From NCBI GenBank assembly GCA_002803225.1, contig NXFV01001417.1:62001-126000 (forward strand): 64,000 bases of DNA. Reading direction: 5' to 3'. Positions 1-10,335 of the stretch are shown piece by piece. The position numbers and the translations under genes are program-made. How positions within the stretch are numbered: the stretch's first letter is position 1; every line of letters starts with the position of its first letter. Origin of the DNA: Gamarada debralockiae. Taxonomy: Eukaryota; Ascomycota; Leotiomycetes; Helotiales; Hyphodiscaceae. Below the pieces are notes generated by a model, which was not told the origin of the DNA, ran no database searches, and was given only the letters and a program-made list of their open reading frames with translations.

Positions 1-799
1 CCTTTTCTCCTTAGCTTAGTATTTTTGTCAACTCAGTATTTTATTGCGTAGGGTTTTCGATGCGTGAGACCCCAATACGTAGTGCTGGCACAGTAATCGT
101 GATATTACCCCAATGAAATACTACACATCCCTTTTGTTGATAGGTCTAGAATGTACGGTGATATCTAGGGTTCAGATAGACCGAGTAGATTGAGTCAGAC
201 CGAGTAGCTTGAGTCAGACCGAGTAGGTCAGCTTAGACCGAGTAGCTGAAGTAAGGGACCGTAGATATATGGGATGGATTGAACTTCATATGAAGGAGTA
301 GAGATTTTCAATTGAAGCTTTCGAAGCCTATTCAGACTAGCGCTATATGCACCTCAGTATCAGGGTGCTCATAACAACACCTTTATACTACACTATTAGG
401 ACGACCCTATATTATATAACCTTAAGACTTAAGATAGTTTATAGTTATATATAAGTAGCTTTTATATTTGAGTTTGAGGCGATTTAGCATAAGATTGTGT
501 ACATAGCATGATCCTAAAGTTTGGGCGGCGTAAGTATAGTAGTAGTTCTCTAGCTAAGGCTAGACTTACTAGTATAGTAATAGCGCTAGCTTAATTATCT
601 TCTATAGTATAAAATATTGCCGGAAACGGGGCAATGGACTTGTACAGAAGCGCTTTGAAGTTGAATGAATGGATTTATCTGAGGTCTCAATAATTTGCAA
701 TTGTTGAGTGATCGATGCAGATTTTCCAGCACCCTCTCTCTACCTTATCATGTGTCAGTCTTCGCTAAATTTCAATAGGTCAAACCGCCGATCGAGGGG
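1..799. other. AT-rich gene-free stretch
   Basis: I see no open frame with protein-like composition here. It is AT-rich, with short repeats near 178-252 and many TAG/TAT-type words, which resembles mutated repeat DNA. It lies just upstream of a decayed permease gene. Confidence 0.5.
178..252 (+). repeat. Short tandem repeat, about 20-bp unit
   Basis: The word GACCGAGTAG occurs four times, embedded in the longer unit GAGTCAGACCGAGTAGCTT, with small substitutions between copies. It lies in AT-rich non-coding DNA. No function is suggested by the sequence. Confidence 0.8.
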
Positions 800-1265
800 T
801 CATTTCATCCTTGAAGTTGCAGATCGGGGCTCAGCTGCGTATATTGCCTGAGCCGGCATCATCTTCACCCACCTACGCGTCCGCAGTGGCTTAGAAAAAC
901 AAGGTATTGATCCTTCCACATATCTCTTCATATATTTCGGTACCATGTGGATCTACCGTTTCAACCTCTTCCTGAACTTGTTCATTCTGTTCATTCATGG
1001 CTTTACAGATTCGAGAAGCCTTTCAACTGGAGAAATTTCATTGCTTCTTATATCACGATCCCAGCCACTGTTGCTCTTTTTATTTGGTACAACTTGTATC
1101 ACAGGCCCAATTGGTAAGCTCCATATGGCAGGTTGGGAATATTTAGCAGACCATAATAGGGTACGATTAAGTGAAATCGATTTCTGGAATCGTCTGATCA
1201 AGACTGAGGAAGAGGAGAAGAAGGTTTCGCTCATACCTCGTGTCATGAATGAATTTAGAAACTGA
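800..1265 (+). pseudogene. Amino-acid permease, C-terminal relic
   Basis: This is the 3' end of a fungal amino-acid permease (APC/YAT family) that can no longer be read through. In one frame it starts with a membrane-like segment and then RSGLEKQGID, the loop typical of the family. An in-frame TGA at 849-851 sits where a tryptophan codon is expected. A hydrophobic segment (NLFLNLFILFIHGFT) follows. A one-base loss near 1010-1012 moves the frame to KPFNWRNFIASYITIP and the last membrane segment. A 46-bp intron (1114-1159, GT..AG) then restores the frame for the cytosolic tail VRLSEIDFWNR, ending at TGA 1263-1265. The N-terminal ten or so membrane segments are absent. The tail is still clearly recognisable, so decay may be fairly recent. 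It is on the same strand as the RTA1-like gene that follows. Confidence 0.75.
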
Positions 1266-2045
1266 TTGCAGGGCAAGTTTGTAACCTACAAGGCCTATTA
1301 GGTATGTCTATTTACAGTATAGAAGACAAAGCATACACTAGGGAGACTGGCTGGGGCAAGCTGTTAGGAAAATTCCGTAAACCTCTCCCGCGATGATTCA
1401 TGGTCGTTCAGCAATTCAGCGGCAACGGTAGGGAGTCACTGCACGGCTCTTAAAACGCCACACATCTATCTTCATTCTTCGCTGTGGCGAGCGCCAGAAA
1501 AATGTTAGGGAAGGCAACAAGCGTTTCCTCACCTCGTATAACTCCTGGGAGACACGGGAAAAATTTCCGCGCCTCCACACCTTTTCGCTGTCCCAATTGC
1601 AGTCCTAGCAAAAACGCTTGTGGATGTATCTCCGCATCAACGTACAGGAAATGCAAATGCGATGTCCGACGTATGACATTTCAGCCTCGTTTGCGTGCCC
1701 CTTCTGTGGCTTAAATTTGTTGGACACGCTGCAACCAATCCGCGTTTGAATGGCGTTGAAAATACGCTGTAGCCAATCAAAGCGGCCACCGCTCGGCTCA
1801 ACTTTGGGCCAGAGGACGTGGGTATTATTATATGATGCCCTATCGTTGAGGTGATCTTTAAATCTCCTGTTTGTTCGGCCATTGATTCTAGATTCCCTAG
1901 CTTGTTTTCCGTCTATATAGAGAGAGAATTCACAGCTCATCGCATTCAAGACAAGAGAATATTCCCCTGTTGCTCATCCAACCAGCCTCTCTTTCTCAGC
2001 CTTTCTTCAACGGCCCTAAAATACTACAAACACCGACACTTCAAG
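1266..2045. other. Intergenic region
   Basis: Several short overlapping frames occur on both strands around 1450-1950, but none has family-like sequence or a plausible start context. The last part, about 1900-2045, is CT-rich and probably serves as promoter and leader of the RTA1-like gene at 2046. Confidence 0.5.
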
Positions 2046-3097
2046 ATGGTTAACAATAATGCATTCGTCTGCACCTTAGAGACCTGCTCGGTCGCAAAAT
2101 ATGGCTACGTCCATTACCAGCCGTCGATCCCTGGGAATGCGCTCTTCCTCTCCATATTCGCCCTCATCCTCCTCGCGCAAATCTACCTCGCTTTCCGGTA
2201 CCGCACCTGGGGCGTCAGTATCGCTTTCGGCATGGGCCTAGCTATGGAGATATGTGGCTACATTGGTCGGATTCTCCTGCATGGAGACCCTTTCTGGAAA
2301 CCTTACTTCTTGTTGTATTTGATCGATCTGACAATTGGCCCGACATTGATTGCTGCGGGGATTTATTTGTGCATGGCGAGGATTGTGGTAGTTTATGATG
2401 GTGGGAGGAAGATGGTTGCGAGGATGCAACCTAGAGGTTATACTTTGGTATTCCTTGGGTGGGACTTTTTGAGTTTGTTATTGCAGGCTATTGGGGGTGG
2501 GATTGCGAGCTTGGCGGTTGTTCAGTCGAGGGCACGTAACTGTTCTATCATCTCTATCAAGCCTCCTTTGTATGGTCATCTATGCTGACGCCGCGGTTGC
2601 AGGAAACGCTAGGAGTAAATATCATGGTCGCAGGACTCGCGGTCCAAGTCGCTTCCCTTTTCATATTCATGGCACTTTGCTCCGACCTATTCCGAAAAGT
2701 CCACCAACATAAGGAGAAGTTGGATCCCAAACACGCAGAACTGTACAACAGCCGTTTGTTCCAAACATTCCTTTCCAGTCTGGCACTGGCAACTGTCTGC
2801 ATCTTCATCCGTTCCGTTTTCCGAGTAGCCGAGCTATCACAAGGGTTCAAGGGTCACCTCGCCAACAACCAAATCTCTTTCATGATACTTGATGGAACGA
2901 TGGTTATTATTGGGTCTTTGGCGATTACGATCATGCATCCTGGACGTGCTTTCGGGAGAGTGTGGGAGGACGCAAATTTCATCCTCCTGGTTGGAAGGGC
3001 AAAAGATGGAGATGTGGAGATGGAGAGCAGTGGGGTTGATGGTAGCTTGGGGAGTGGGAGGGAGAAGGGTGCGAGAGCTCAAGAAGTTGGGTTGTGA
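2046..3097 (+). CDS. RTA1-like seven-transmembrane protein (paralogue 1)
   Basis: RTA1-like proteins (lipid-translocating exporter family) are fungal seven-helix plasma-membrane proteins linked to resistance to toxic sterols and lipids. Start is ATG 2046 (MVNNNAFVC). The protein begins with a short extracellular end and then the family segments: PGNALFLSIFALILLAQIYL, the MEICGYIGR motif, TIGPTLIAAGIYLCMARIV, and FLSLLLQAIGGGIAS. After the intron come NIMVAGLAVQVASL, CIFIRSVFRVAEL and a final helix, then a polar tail. One intron lies near 2517-2612. A canonical GTAACT donor at 2536 pairs in frame with the TAG acceptor ending 2612 (324 aa). A non-standard GTTGTT donor at 2517 pairs with the CAG ending 2602 (321 aa) and keeps the conserved LG before VNIM. 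I cannot decide between them. Two paralogues lie at 46725 and 51817. Confidence 0.85.
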
Positions 3098-3306
3098 TTT
3101 ATCGCAAGGTAGATTTAGTTGAGAAGTTTGAGGAAGCGAAGTCCACGGCGAGTATTGAGACCATTGTCAGTGTACAAAGGGGGGTTTTTTTTTGGACAAG
3201 AAAAAATAGCAAGTAACCCCTTCATAATTGACTACTTATGTTGCATATTTCAACTCATTTACCGAGTATTCGTCCTCAATATTCTCCATCATCCCACCTC
3301 AACCTT

Positions 3307-3904
3307 TCATTGCCTCCCTAACTCCTTCACCTTCGCCATTACGGCTCTCGCATCCATATAAGTCTTCGCCTCAGTAGCCCACAGGCCCCCCACCCCCATC
3401 CCATCCATCGCCTTCTCCAATTTCACGATCAACAACTCGTTTACCTTTACCTCTTCCATCTTTTCATCACCTTTGAAAACGGACCTACTCCAATATTGCA
3501 AATCAGTCACTTGTTGCTAGCCACTTCAGTATCCTCATTACACGCCAGAGACCTGAAGGGATCACCTACACCGAAATTGTTTCGCACGTCAAACTCCTTT
3601 TCCCATCTTCATATGTCATCTCAGTAACTTTGATATCTTCCATGTGATAGAAATTCTCCAACATGCCCTCTCGCATCTTCAGCATCTCTTGGACTTGCGT
3701 AGCAGGTACCGGAGGACCTTCATTTGTAATGAACACTGCATCGAGCGAAAGAAGGTTCTGGAGTTGGGTAGCAGGCTGAGACGAGCGATCGAGCGCGTCA
3801 ATGGCGGGGAGATAATGTGAGAAGAATAGTAAGCCTGGGGAGGTCGTGGGAATCTTGGACAGAGGGCCGACGTATTGGATGAATTGTCCTGTTTCGGTTG
3901 CCAT
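3307..3904 (-). CDS. NTF2/SnoaL-fold-like hypothetical protein
   Basis: A 180-aa protein in two exons: 3904-3572 and 3516-3307, with a 55-bp intron (3517-3571, donor GTGTAG, acceptor CTAG) in phase 0. Start is ATG 3904 (MATETGQFIQYVGPL). The order of short helices followed by strands (AIDALDRSS, VFITNEGPPVPATQVQEMLKM, then KVTEMTYEDGKRSLTCETIS and the exon-2 segment EEVKVNELLIVKLEK) resembles the cone-shaped NTF2/SnoaL fold that many fungi carry as small uncharacterised proteins. No catalytic residues can be assigned. No signal peptide or membrane segment is visible. The fold call rests on pattern only. Confidence 0.65.
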
Positions 3905-5071
3905 GTTCCTATCCCTTTGCGATCGCTTTGGAGATCGTTGAACTTGATTGACTGTAATCTAAGTTTGGAAGGGGAGACGCGAAAGTTCTGCGCAGTCACG
4001 ATCAAACCCCTCATTTCAGTCACTGGTGCCTAGAGCGATTGCCCTCGCTTCCACTTTCCACCTTACCCCAAGATTACACAGCACGCAGTTGACGAAAAAG
4101 CGATAACTTATATCCAGACAAGCTTTCGAATTCAAACTTTGTTAAAAAGTGTATAAAACCTGCTATAGGACGAACAGAATATTATTAATGGAGTGCCATG
4201 GGTGGTCAATTCCTAATTCAATTCTGGCTATATACATAAAGTCGGTGGTTTTAATCAAAAGTATACCTTATAGTGTGTGTTGAAGAGGAGCCGAAAGTAG
4301 TGAGAAGGGAGTCTTTTATAGTACTGTCATAGAGGACTGCAGAGGTTGGATGGTTCACATGAAAGTGAATTAAAGAGGGCAATTGGGCTGTGAATGTGGG
4401 AGGTGAAGTTGAATAGGCTTCTGCTTGTTTTACCTCTACAATCTCCGTTTGGCATCTTTTTCATAGCTAGTATCGGCACTTATAAAATAAATTGAGGAAC
4501 ACAACTTGATTTATTGGTACCCAAATAAATCATAAGCTGCCAACTAACACAATCACATCAACCATAGGTCCACCTCAACCAGAGCTTACTAACATAACAG
4601 GACTGCCAAGTTTATTCGCTCAAGTTCGGATATGAGCAGATTAAAACTTTTACCGCAAGAATAATTGAGCCTCTGAGCAAACAAGGTCTGAAGCTTCTTC
4701 TATTTTCTCGTGTGCAGCGGGCAACAGAGGATCAACAATAATGACTCACTCAATGATGAGAATTCCCTCGACGACAGGAATCCAATTTGCAATTCCGATT
4801 CTCCTTGGAAGGGGAAATTGGAATGAGGCAGGAAGGCAAAATCTCTCATACGTCTCGTGGTTGACGTAGAAATCATTAAGGTTTGCTCACATCCCATCTC
4901 TCGCTTCTGTACCGCAGCCTCGTGCTGCTTATGGCCCGTCTTGTTCTAATGGTTTGAAGTGGCAAGAAGGAACTTTTATGTCTCCTTGTTTGGCATTGTG
5001 CTGGGAAAAACTTGGGAGTTCACTGTCCAGACCGAACTTTGTCCATTTCAACAAATTATGGTCCAGACATA
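3905..5071. other. Intergenic region, AT-rich
   Basis: No convincing coding sequence. Short frames around 4700-4900 lack family-like sequence. The left edge would hold the promoter of the gene at 3904 on the minus strand. Confidence 0.5.
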
Positions 5072-6044
5072 TCATCTCACATTCGTGGCCACAGGTTTCC
5101 TGATAATATTGCTCCTCGCAGCTTGCATCTCCACGCCAGCATCCATCTCCACAGCCACAACATGCCGTCCTTCCAACTCTGTGATCTCATTAGCTCCCAC
5201 TTCCCTCCGTTTGATGCCCTCTCCATCCAGCTGCGCTTTGCCTCATGTTCCTTTACGTCTGGAACTCCTGATTTTGGCGGATTTCCCTTTCGAAGAAAAT
5301 ACAAAAGTGCGAGAATCAGAAGTGTGATCCTGGCCATGGTACCAATTACTGGACCCGCTGTCCAGGCGTGTGAGCTGGGTGAGGATGTCGGTGGGGGAGT
5401 TGTGGTTTGTCTGGATCCAACTTTGTTTTCTGTGTCAGTAAATAGCTTCTTTTCTTTTCCTCAGGTATAGAGACTCGTGGCTGAGGTACTTACCAGGTGG
5501 CGGCGCTGTCGACGTAGCAGAAGCGCTCGAAAAGGACGTCACGGAAACACTCCCTGTGAAAAGTCCCCAGCCTGCCCCAAAGATCACGGGGTCAAGGTTG
5601 AAATATCCAGTGGGTAGAGGGAGAGGCGAGTAGATTGTGGTACTGGCACTCGCGCTCATTGTAAGAGCATTTAGATCGAAGGCTGGTGAAGCCTGATAAT
5701 TTTTGGGGGAGCAAACGTAGGAGTCTGACGGGGGCCCGACTCCGAGATCGCAGTCTACTTGCGGGGGTGTGCACAGGTATCCGGGAGGACATCCCCATGT
5801 GTAGTTTACGGGAAGGCAGGACGTGGGATAGGAGAAATCAGCATTTGTCTCCTAGTCGGGCAGGGGGTGGAGGTGTATACAAGCCGAAGGACGACGTAGA
5901 ATTTTGGGTGGGGACGAGGCTAGCAGTTTGTCTGGGCCAGACAGTGGCGAGCGATGCGGCTTATGAGATGGTAGGTAGCGAAATCGATGGATACGGTGAA
6001 AGTTGCGCGCTCGGTGTGCTTCAAGATGATGAAGAACTCGAGGG
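5072..6044 (-). pseudogene. Cysteine-rich single-pass surface protein, frameshifted
   Basis: This is a member of a common but unnamed fungal family: secretion signal, Ser/Thr-rich segment, a conserved cysteine module, a proline/serine linker, one transmembrane helix and an acidic tail. Read on the minus strand, the pieces are: signal-like FFIILKHTERATFTV (about 6040-5985); a segment ending TPPPPARLGDK (about 5950-5845) in another frame; the cysteine module CLPVNYTWGCPPGYLC ... VDCDLG ... SDSYVC (about 5830-5700); an intron with GTAAGT donor near 5496; the helix ITLLILALLYFL; and the tail REVGANEITELEGRH in yet another frame, ending at TGA 5072-5074. The frame changes near 5958 and 5845 and again around 5231-5256. 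The last could be a 26-nt GT..AG micro-intron but is more likely an indel. With at least two unexplained shifts, the gene is probably dead. Confidence 0.65.
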
Positions 6045-7717
6045 TGCTGCAATTGATGATAGTCCTACTTCTGGTTCTGCACTCTGATCATTGCGGAAGC
6101 TCATAGCATTGGTGGAAAAGTTGCGGATGTATGAGAATATAAATTGGGCATCTGTCGTCCGCTCACACATGTCAAACAACCAACTGTGAATGATTGAAAG
6201 GCACTCTCTACATCGCATAAAGTAGGCACCTTGCCTACTTTTTGAAATTCTTATTCCACTTTGTCTATCGAGGTGATGAGTTAATTGGTGAAGCGCTGAG
6301 AGGACTCGGGGAGTCTTGACAGACCGCAAATTGCATAGCAAGAATGGATAATAGACATTGTGCGCGAACTGGCGGATTCGACTGCGATTAAAAAGATGTA
6401 AGAGGAGAGCGCGATCTTCTATCCACGCTGGTTTTGAGAATAAAACTGGCAGAAACGACGTTCATGAATTGCACTGCCAGGTTGATCAGGCTGAGTAGCA
6501 TTCTGGTTGATGGGATCGCCGGATCGAAACATTCACAGTGGACATGGGCCTCTCTCCTACAGGCCAATGACTCAGGTGCATGATATAGGATGATTGACAG
6601 GTTCAATTCTGCCAACATTGCATCCAAATCCCTTACCATTTGCTTTGGCACGTATGAAACTACAGGACTACAGGATTACAATCCCGCGAGTCTGCACTTT
6701 GCGAAAGAGAGCGTCATTCTCCATTCCTGCCAGCATCAACGAGGCTTCGATTGTCAGGGTCTAGAAAGCCCTTTTACCTTTGTGGTTGCATTTGTGCACT
6801 GGGGAGGCTTGGACGGATTAAGCGGCATTTTAAGTGTCTCCCAACGGAGATAAAGTTTTGGGGATCGAATTCGCCGTGTCGGCATTTTATCTCTAGTGTC
6901 TAACACCAAACGGAGTGAACGGTTGAGGCTCTTTTGATTTGGGAGAAAAGGTAGAGACCGATGCTTACTTACGGCTGCTTGTGTAATGCAGAATCCGTAT
7001 CAAGGCATGATGCGAGGGCACACCCCTCTCGGCCGATTCCGACAGCTTCCTACCGACAAACCGTTCCTGATTTGCCGCAAAGCTTGAATTTACCCGTGTA
7101 TCACCCCAAGATGACTGCATCATGAAGAGACGGGACCCTCCTGCTGCGAATGATCCTTGCTTGACTGTGAGTGACGGCCTCTCTCAGTTCTCGGTGGCTT
7201 GTAGTTTGGTCCTTTCGCCATTCGCGAGATTAATAAGCGTCGGAGTGAGATTCGACACAACGATTCAGAAATCAAATCTTATGTCCTTTGGTAATGACCA
7301 GAAATGGAATATGAGACTGTAGCGAATCTCAAACATACGCGTAAGATTTTGTATGAAGAGCAATATGCTATTCCCTCCTTCAAAGAACGAGCTGAGAAAA
7401 TTCCCCCGGATTTTACTTCGGACACGAAAAAACTCCGATGCCCCTGTCGACTAAGCTTCCAAAGGTGGACTGCTTCTTGTGATTGGTTGGATTGGATAAC
7501 ATATCCACTTATGGATGCATGGTGCCGACATTTCTGTACATCTTTTTGTTTCCCGGCGCAGTAGACGTCAACACTTCTGACGCTCAAACATGACTCCGAC
7601 TTACCTTTTATCTCCAGTGACATACCTTTACTTTTCGTCCTTATATCCCGTCACTCCTCCCACGATCGCACTATGAAGAGCTTCCTTTGGTAAGGTAGAG
7701 ACGAGAATACGAACGCA
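6045..7717. other. Long gene-free stretch
   Basis: Frames of 60-115 codons exist on both strands (for example 6590-6853 and 7304-7564), but they overlap one another and show no recognisable motif. The last 150 bases are the presumed promoter and leader of the MFS gene at 7718. Confidence 0.45.
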
Positions 7718-9684
7718 ATGGACAAGGAACTTCGAGCAAAGGCAGAAGAAGCCCAAGCCGAGGCGGGGCCTGGTGCAGACAGAGGTACTACGATTGAAGG
7801 ACAACAGGAGGAGAAAGACCTAGTCGACGACTCCTACATCTCTGCCTCCCCCAAAACGACACCCACGAATGAGAATGGTTCTGCGACGAGCATCGAAGAG
7901 CCTGGCAGTAATGGCGCGCCCAAGCAGCCCCCTCCAGCAGAACCAGAAGCTTCGCGCACAAAGCTCCAGACCGCAATCATCATGGCATCGCTCTGCGCAT
8001 CTCTTTTCCTCGCTGCGCTCGATGTTACGATCATTACTACTGCTCTGCCGACAATCAGCGAACACTTCCACTCGAATGCTGGATACACATGGGTCGGATC
8101 TGCATATCTCCTTGCGAACTCGGCGTCAACACCTTCTTGGGGCAAATTCTCAGATATTTGGGGTCGCAAACCAATCCTGTTGATGGCAGCAGCAGTTTTC
8201 TTCCTAGGCAGTCTACTGGCGGCTGTCAGTATTAATATTGGGATGCTGATAACAGCGCGAGCGATTCAGGGTATTGGTAGCGGCGGATTGATAATCTTGG
8301 TCAATATCTGTATCAGCGATCTATTCAGCATGAGGAACCGCGGCAAATACTTTGGAATGATTGGCATGGTGTGGGCACTTGCGAGTGCTGTTGGTCCGCT
8401 TCTGGGAGGAGTGTTCACGGAGAAGGTTTCGTGGAGATGGTGTTTTTATGTTAATTGTAAGTCCCACGTTACACTACTGAAAAGCGCACAGTTGACATAC
8501 ATGCAGTACCTATCACTGGAACTGTCTTCATCCTTCTATGTATCTTCCTACACCTTGATAATCCGAAGACACCGGTTTGGGATGGCCTCAAGGCTGTGGA
8601 TTGGGTTGGATCTCTCACTGTCGTTGGCGGAACACTCATGCTCCTCCTTGGCCTCGAATTCGGCGGCGTCACATATCCATGGAGTTCCGCGAAAGTCATC
8701 TGCCTCATCGTCTTCGGTGTCTTCGTTGCAGGGCTCTTCGTAATCAACGAGTGGAAATTTGCGCGTTACCCCGTCATGCCATTACGACTATTCAAACACC
8801 GATCTAATATCGCCTCACTCGGAGTCTGTTTCTGCCACGGCTACGTCTTCATCTCAGGAACTTACTACCTGCCACTCTACTTCCAAGCCGTCCTAGGTGC
8901 CACTCCCCTCCTCTCCGGCATCTACCTCCTGCCCTTTGCCCTCTCACTCTCTTTCCTCTCAGGCGCAAGCGGAGTATTTATCAAGAAAACTGGCAAATAC
9001 CTTCCACCAATCTGGTTCGGGCTGACACTAATGTGTCTGGGCTTCGGTCTCTTCATCGACCTCGACCCAACACACAACTGGGCCAAAATCATCGTTTTCG
9101 AAATCATAGCTGGAATTGGAGTTGGACCAAACTTCCAATCTCCCCTCATTGCCCTGCAAACCATGGTTGCACCGCGAGATATCGCAACTGCGACAGCGAC
9201 ATTCGGCTTCGTGCGCAACCTTTCGACCTCTATTTCTGTGGTGATCGGAAGTGTCGTCTTCCAGAACGAGATGCAGAAACGCTACCCCTCGCTTGTCGCA
9301 GCGCTCGGAAGAAGCACCGCGAACGAGCTTTCCGGCGGCTCTGCAGGTGCGAGCGTTGGAATTGTGGCAAAATTACCCCCGGCGCAAAGAGCGATTGCTA
9401 GAGAGGCGTTTTTCCAGTCGCTGAGGACGATGTGGATCATGTATGTGGCGTTCGCAGGACTTGGCTTGTTTATCAGTCTGTTTATTGGGAATCAGAAGTT
9501 GAGCAAGGAGCACCAAATTACGAAGACTGGGCTGGTGGAAGAGGAGGCGAAGAGGAAGGAGCTTCAAGAACGGAAGAGGCAGAGTAAGGAGATGCTGCGG
9601 GAGGAGAAGAGGGCGAATAAGGAGGCGTTGAAGAGAGAGGGGAAGAGGGAATCTGGGGAGCAGGTCCCGAAAGAGGAAGTTTGA
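7718..9684 (+). CDS. MFS multidrug transporter, DHA2 (14-TM) type
   Basis: Proton-coupled exporter of the drug:H+ antiporter 2 family, probably in the plasma or vacuolar membrane. It has two exons, 7718-8456 and 8507-9684, around a 50-bp intron (GTAAGT..GCAG), giving 638 aa. The first 85 residues are hydrophilic and acidic. Helix 1 carries [14 protein letters not shown], the usual DHA2 start. Motif A reads [11 protein letters not shown]. Motif C reads [10 protein letters not shown], followed by [11 protein letters not shown] across the splice. The second half has paired helices such as [20 protein letters not shown] and [14 protein letters not shown]. The C-terminus is a roughly 60-residue charged, Lys/Glu-rich tail that looks helical. 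The substrate cannot be read from the sequence. No biosynthetic gene lies next to it, so drug or toxin efflux or vacuolar amino-acid transport are both possible. Confidence 0.93.
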
Positions 9685-10335
9685 TGATTCACAGCCATTC
9701 ATGAATAACGGCAGGTCGATTTTGGATGGAGATTCATTTATGGAAGGAAGACAGGACTCCACTAAATGATTTTGCAAGGCGTTTGGACATATCCCCACAA
9801 AAACCCCGGCTTAGATTGTATTTTAGATATATATCAGCATTAGCAGTTTGGCTGCTTGCATAGCGATTAGATATGGGTTCCTTAATGTTACTGAACTTAG
9901 TAGATGAGGAGATACTCAACCCAGCAAGTTGGTGTAACATCACTCATGAATTAAAATATAATGGAATTTGCCTGAAGCCGAGTTGGCAAATGCAGAAAGT
10001 GTTCCGAAGGCAGGGGCTGGATTGATGAATTTGGGCGGCTAGTTTGGCGAAATAGGCAAGACTTTGCGTGCTTATTGATGCCAGCCTCTTTGTTCATCAA
10101 CGAAATGCCAATATATCTCTCGCCGTCTCGGACTTTTCCTATTTGTGTTATCCCCACTATCATATAAACAGTTGGAAATTTCCATCTAAAATAATTGACC
10201 TCTTTTTCTTGCAACGCCGTCTTCAATCATTTGACTCCGAAACAAAACAGAAATCTCCTGAGCAGAATAGCATCACGTGGCTGACAGCCCCTGTCATAAC
10301 TCGACGGGATCCCGACTGGAAAATATACAGCAAAT
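9685..10335. other. Intergenic region between MFS and reductase genes
   Basis: No coding signal seen. It contains the 3' flank of the MFS gene and, at its right end, a CT-rich leader before ATG 10336. Confidence 0.5.

Noticed and set aside
1450..1949. Overlapping frames of 60-115 codons on both strands
   Set aside because: No family motif, no plausible splice continuation, mutually exclusive frames.
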